Below, one piece after another: positions 61,938-64,000 of a stretch of 64,000 nucleotides of DNA; positions within the stretch are counted from its first letter, which is position 1; the number at the start of each line of letters is the position of its first letter. A program made the position numbers and the translations under genes. This stretch comes from Pseudomonas sp. R-28-1W-6 (lineage in GTDB: Bacteria; Pseudomonadota; Gammaproteobacteria; Pseudomonadales; Pseudomonadaceae). The stretch spans positions 310,001-374,000 of the forward strand of contig NZ_WELK01000001.1 of the NCBI RefSeq assembly GCF_009799925.1, written 5' to 3'. The notes under the pieces were generated by a model. It did not search any database. It saw only the letters and a program-made list of their open reading frames with translations, and was not told where the DNA came from.

Positions 61938-64000
61938 ATGCACAATGATCCCGCCCGTCTCGACCCAGAACTTCTCCTCGCTTCCCTCAACGATGCGCAG
62001 TGCCAGGCCGTGGCCGCCCCGCTCGGCCGCCAGCTGGTGCTGGCCGGCGCCGGCTCCGGCAAGACCCGCGTGCTGGTGCACCGCATCGCCTGGCTGATCC
62101 AGATCGTGGGCGCCTCTCCCTACAGCATCCTGTCGGTGACCTTCACCAACAAGGCCGCGGCCGAGATGCGCCAGCGCATCGAGCAGATGCTCGGCCTCAA
62201 CCCCAACGGCATGTGGGTCGGCACCTTCCACGGCCTGGCCCACCGCATCCTGCGCGCCCACTGGCAGGAAGCCGGGCTGGCAGAAAACTTCCAGATCCTC
62301 GACTCCGACGACCAGCAGCGCCTGGTCAAGCGGGTGATCCGCGAGCTGGGCCTGGATGAGCAGCGCTGGCCGGCCAAGCAGGCGCAGTGGTTCATCAACG
62401 GCCAGAAGGACGAAGGCCTGCGGCCGAAGAACATCCAGGCCGGCGGCGATCTGTTCCTCGCCACCATGCTGAAGATCTACGAGGCCTACGAAGCGGCCTG
62501 CGCGCGCACCGGGGTGATCGACTTCGCCGAGCTGCTGCTGCGCGCCCTCGACCTGTGGCGCGACAACCCGGGCCTGCTGGCGCACTACCAGCAGCGCTTC
62601 AAGCACATCCTGGTCGACGAGTTCCAGGACACCAACGCCGTGCAGTACGCCTGGCTGCGCTTCCTCGCCAAGGGCGGCGAGAGCCTGATGGTGGTGGGCG
62701 ACGACGACCAGTCGATCTACGGCTGGCGCGGCGCCAAGATCGAGAACATCCAGCAGTACAGCAGCGACTTCCCCGACGCGCAGATGATCCGCCTGGAGCA
62801 GAACTACCGCTCCACCGCCGGCATCCTCAAGGCCGCCAACGCGCTGATCGCCAACAACAACGGCCGGCTGGGCAAGGAACTGTGGACCGACGGCGACGAC
62901 GGCGAGCCGCTGTGCCTGTACGCCGCCTTCAACGAGCACGACGAAGCGCGCTACGTGGTCGAGAGCATCGAGCGGGCATTGAAGACCGGCCTCAGCCGCA
63001 GCGAAATCGCCATCCTGTACCGCTCCAACGCCCAGTCGCGGGTGCTGGAAGAGGCCCTGCTGCGGGAAAAAATCCCGTATCGCATCTATGGCGGCCAGCG
63101 CTTCTTCGAGCGCGCCGAGATCAAGAACGCGGTGGCCTACCTGCGCCTGCTCGACGGCCGGCACAACGATGCCGCCCTGGAGCGGGTGATCAACGTGCCG
63201 ACCCGCGGCGTCGGCGAGAAGACCATCGAGGCGATCCGCGAACACGCGCGCCACAGCGAGCTGTCGATGTGGGCGGCGATGCAGCAGCTGATCGCCAACA
63301 AGGCCCTGCCCGGCCGCGCCGCCGGCGCCCTGGCCGCCTTCGTCGAGCTGATCGAAAACCTCGCCGCCAAGACCCTGGACATGCCGCTGCACCTGATGGC
63401 GCAGACGGTCATCGAGCAGAGCGGGCTGATCGCCTGGCACCAGGCCGAGAAAGGCGAGAAGGCCCAGGCGCGGGTGGAAAACCTCGAGGAACTGGTCAGC
63501 GCCGCGCGCAACTTCGAGAATAACGAGGAAGAGGAAATGAGTCCGCTGGCGGCCTTCCTCACCCACGCCTCCCTGGAAGCCGGCGACACCCAGGCCGACG
63601 AGCACGAAGAAAGCATCCAGCTGATGACCCTGCACAGCGCCAAGGGCCTGGAATTCCCCATGGTGTTCCTGGTCGGCATGGAAGAAGGCCTGTTCCCGCA
63701 CAAGATGAGCCTGGAAGAACCCGGCCGCCTGGAGGAGGAACGCCGCCTGGCCTATGTCGGCGTGACCCGCGCCATGCAGCACCTGGTGCTGACCTACGCC
63801 GAGACCCGCCGCCTGTACGGCAGCGAGACCTACAACAAGGTGTCGCGCTTCGTCCGCGAGATTCCACCGGCGCTGATCCAGGAAGTGCGCCTGTCCAACA
63901 GCGTCAGCCGCCCTTACGGCAGCGGCAGTTCGAGTAGCGGCAGCACCAGCAGCATGAGCATGTTCGCCAACGCCGAAGTCCCGGATACCGGCTTTCGCCT
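61938..64000 (+). CDS. uvrD: DNA helicase II UvrD, N-terminal 687 codons
   Basis: UvrD unwinds DNA in nucleotide excision and mismatch repair. The frame runs from the ATG at 61938 to the window edge. Superfamily 1A motifs are present in order: Walker [10 protein letters not shown] (residues 35-43), motif Ia [10 protein letters not shown], motif [10 protein letters not shown], motif [18 protein letters not shown], motif IV EQNYRST, motif [11 protein letters not shown] and motif VI YVGVTRA. A Ser/Gly-rich linker begins near the cut end. I found no clear LexA box upstream. Confidence 0.96.
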   Translation, partial: MHNDPARLDPELLLASLNDAQCQAVAAPLGRQLVLAGAGSGKTRVLVHRIAWLIQIVGASPYSILSVTFTNKAAAEMRQRIEQMLGLNPNGMWVGTFHGLAHRILRAHWQEAGLAENFQILDSDDQQRLVKRVIRELGLDEQRWPAKQAQWFINGQKDEGLRPKNIQAGGDLFLATMLKIYEAYEAACARTGVIDFAELLLRALDLWRDNPGLLAHYQQRFKHILVDEFQDTNAVQYAWLRFLAKGGESLMVVGDDDQSIYGWRGAKIENIQQYSSDFPDAQMIRLEQNYRSTAGILKAANALIANNNGRLGKELWTDGDDGEPLCLYAAFNEHDEARYVVESIERALKTGLSRSEIAILYRSNAQSRVLEEALLREKIPYRIYGGQRFFERAEIKNAVAYLRLLDGRHNDAALERVINVPTRGVGEKTIEAIREHARHSELSMWAAMQQLIANKALPGRAAGALAAFVELIENLAAKTLDMPLHLMAQTVIEQSGLIAWHQAEKGEKAQARVENLEELVSAARNFENNEEEEMSPLAAFLTHASLEAGDTQADEHEESIQLMTLHSAKGLEFPMVFLVGMEEGLFPHKMSLEEPGRLEEERRLAYVGVTRAMQHLVLTYAETRRLYGSETYNKVSRFVREIPPALIQEVRLSNSVSRPYGSGSSSSGSTSSMSMFANAEVPDTGFR

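Overview
The window is high-GC, densely coded DNA that looks like a Pseudomonas chromosome. Gene content and order support this: a LysR gene and aspA, pycR-pycA-pycB, an rpiR/zwf pair, a U32 peptidase (trhP), a GGDEF-EAL protein and uvrD follow one another much as I recall from the end of the P. aeruginosa PAO1 map (about PA5428 to PA5443). That comparison is from memory, not from an alignment. Pseudomonas-type intergenic repeats (CGTAGGGTG..., GTGGGAGCGGC..., GTAGCCCGGATG...) agree with it.

Layout. 1-282 is the 5' end of an exported protein cut by the window edge, then about 0.9 kb of gene-free DNA with a degenerate 102-bp direct repeat. 1198-11704 (minus strand) is a complete type II secretion operon in the order E-F-G-H-I-J-K-L-M-N/C-D, the Xanthomonas Xps-type order, with a lipoprotein secretin. 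12022-19929 is an amino-acid block: LysR, aspartase, an XRE regulator divergent from an AGCS sodium/amino-acid symporter, a GNAT acetyltransferase, asparaginase and glutaminase. 20066-24377 holds an AraC regulator, an acetylpolyamine amidohydrolase, a polyamine-type binding protein and an alpha/beta hydrolase. 24739-30723 holds a DUF1127 gene, a bicarbonate transporter of the SbtA family with a PII-like partner, both subunits of pyruvate carboxylase and the pycR regulator.

30797-46027 is a large hydroxyproline catabolic locus. One arm converts trans-4-hydroxy-L-proline via epimerase, a three-component D-hydroxyproline dehydrogenase, a deaminase and 2-oxoglutarate semialdehyde dehydrogenase to 2-oxoglutarate. 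The other arm converts 3-hydroxyprolines via aconitase X, a Ser-Cys proline-racemase homologue and a pyrroline-2-carboxylate reductase to proline. The locus has its own polar amino-acid ABC transporter and two regulators (GntR/FCD and PAS-AraC). A perfect palindrome TCGTATACGA lies before two of its transcription units and a degenerate relative before the gntR gene.

46473-48877 is an RpiR/HexR-type regulator divergent from a glucose-6-phosphate dehydrogenase gene, with a HexR-like operator between them. 49158-56301 is an orphan type VI secretion island: hcp, vgrG with a C-terminal extension, a phospholipase D effector of the Tle5b/PldB type and two tandemly duplicated Sel1-like immunity genes. 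56618-64000 is backbone: trhP, a tandem glycine riboswitch in front of a TRIC/UPF0126 membrane protein, a membrane GGDEF-EAL protein and the start of uvrD.

The strongest leads are the coupling of a bicarbonate uptake system to pyruvate carboxylase, the palindrome-defined hydroxyproline regulon with dual regulators, and the T6SS island with a duplicated immunity gene whose divergence is confined to one C-terminal segment.
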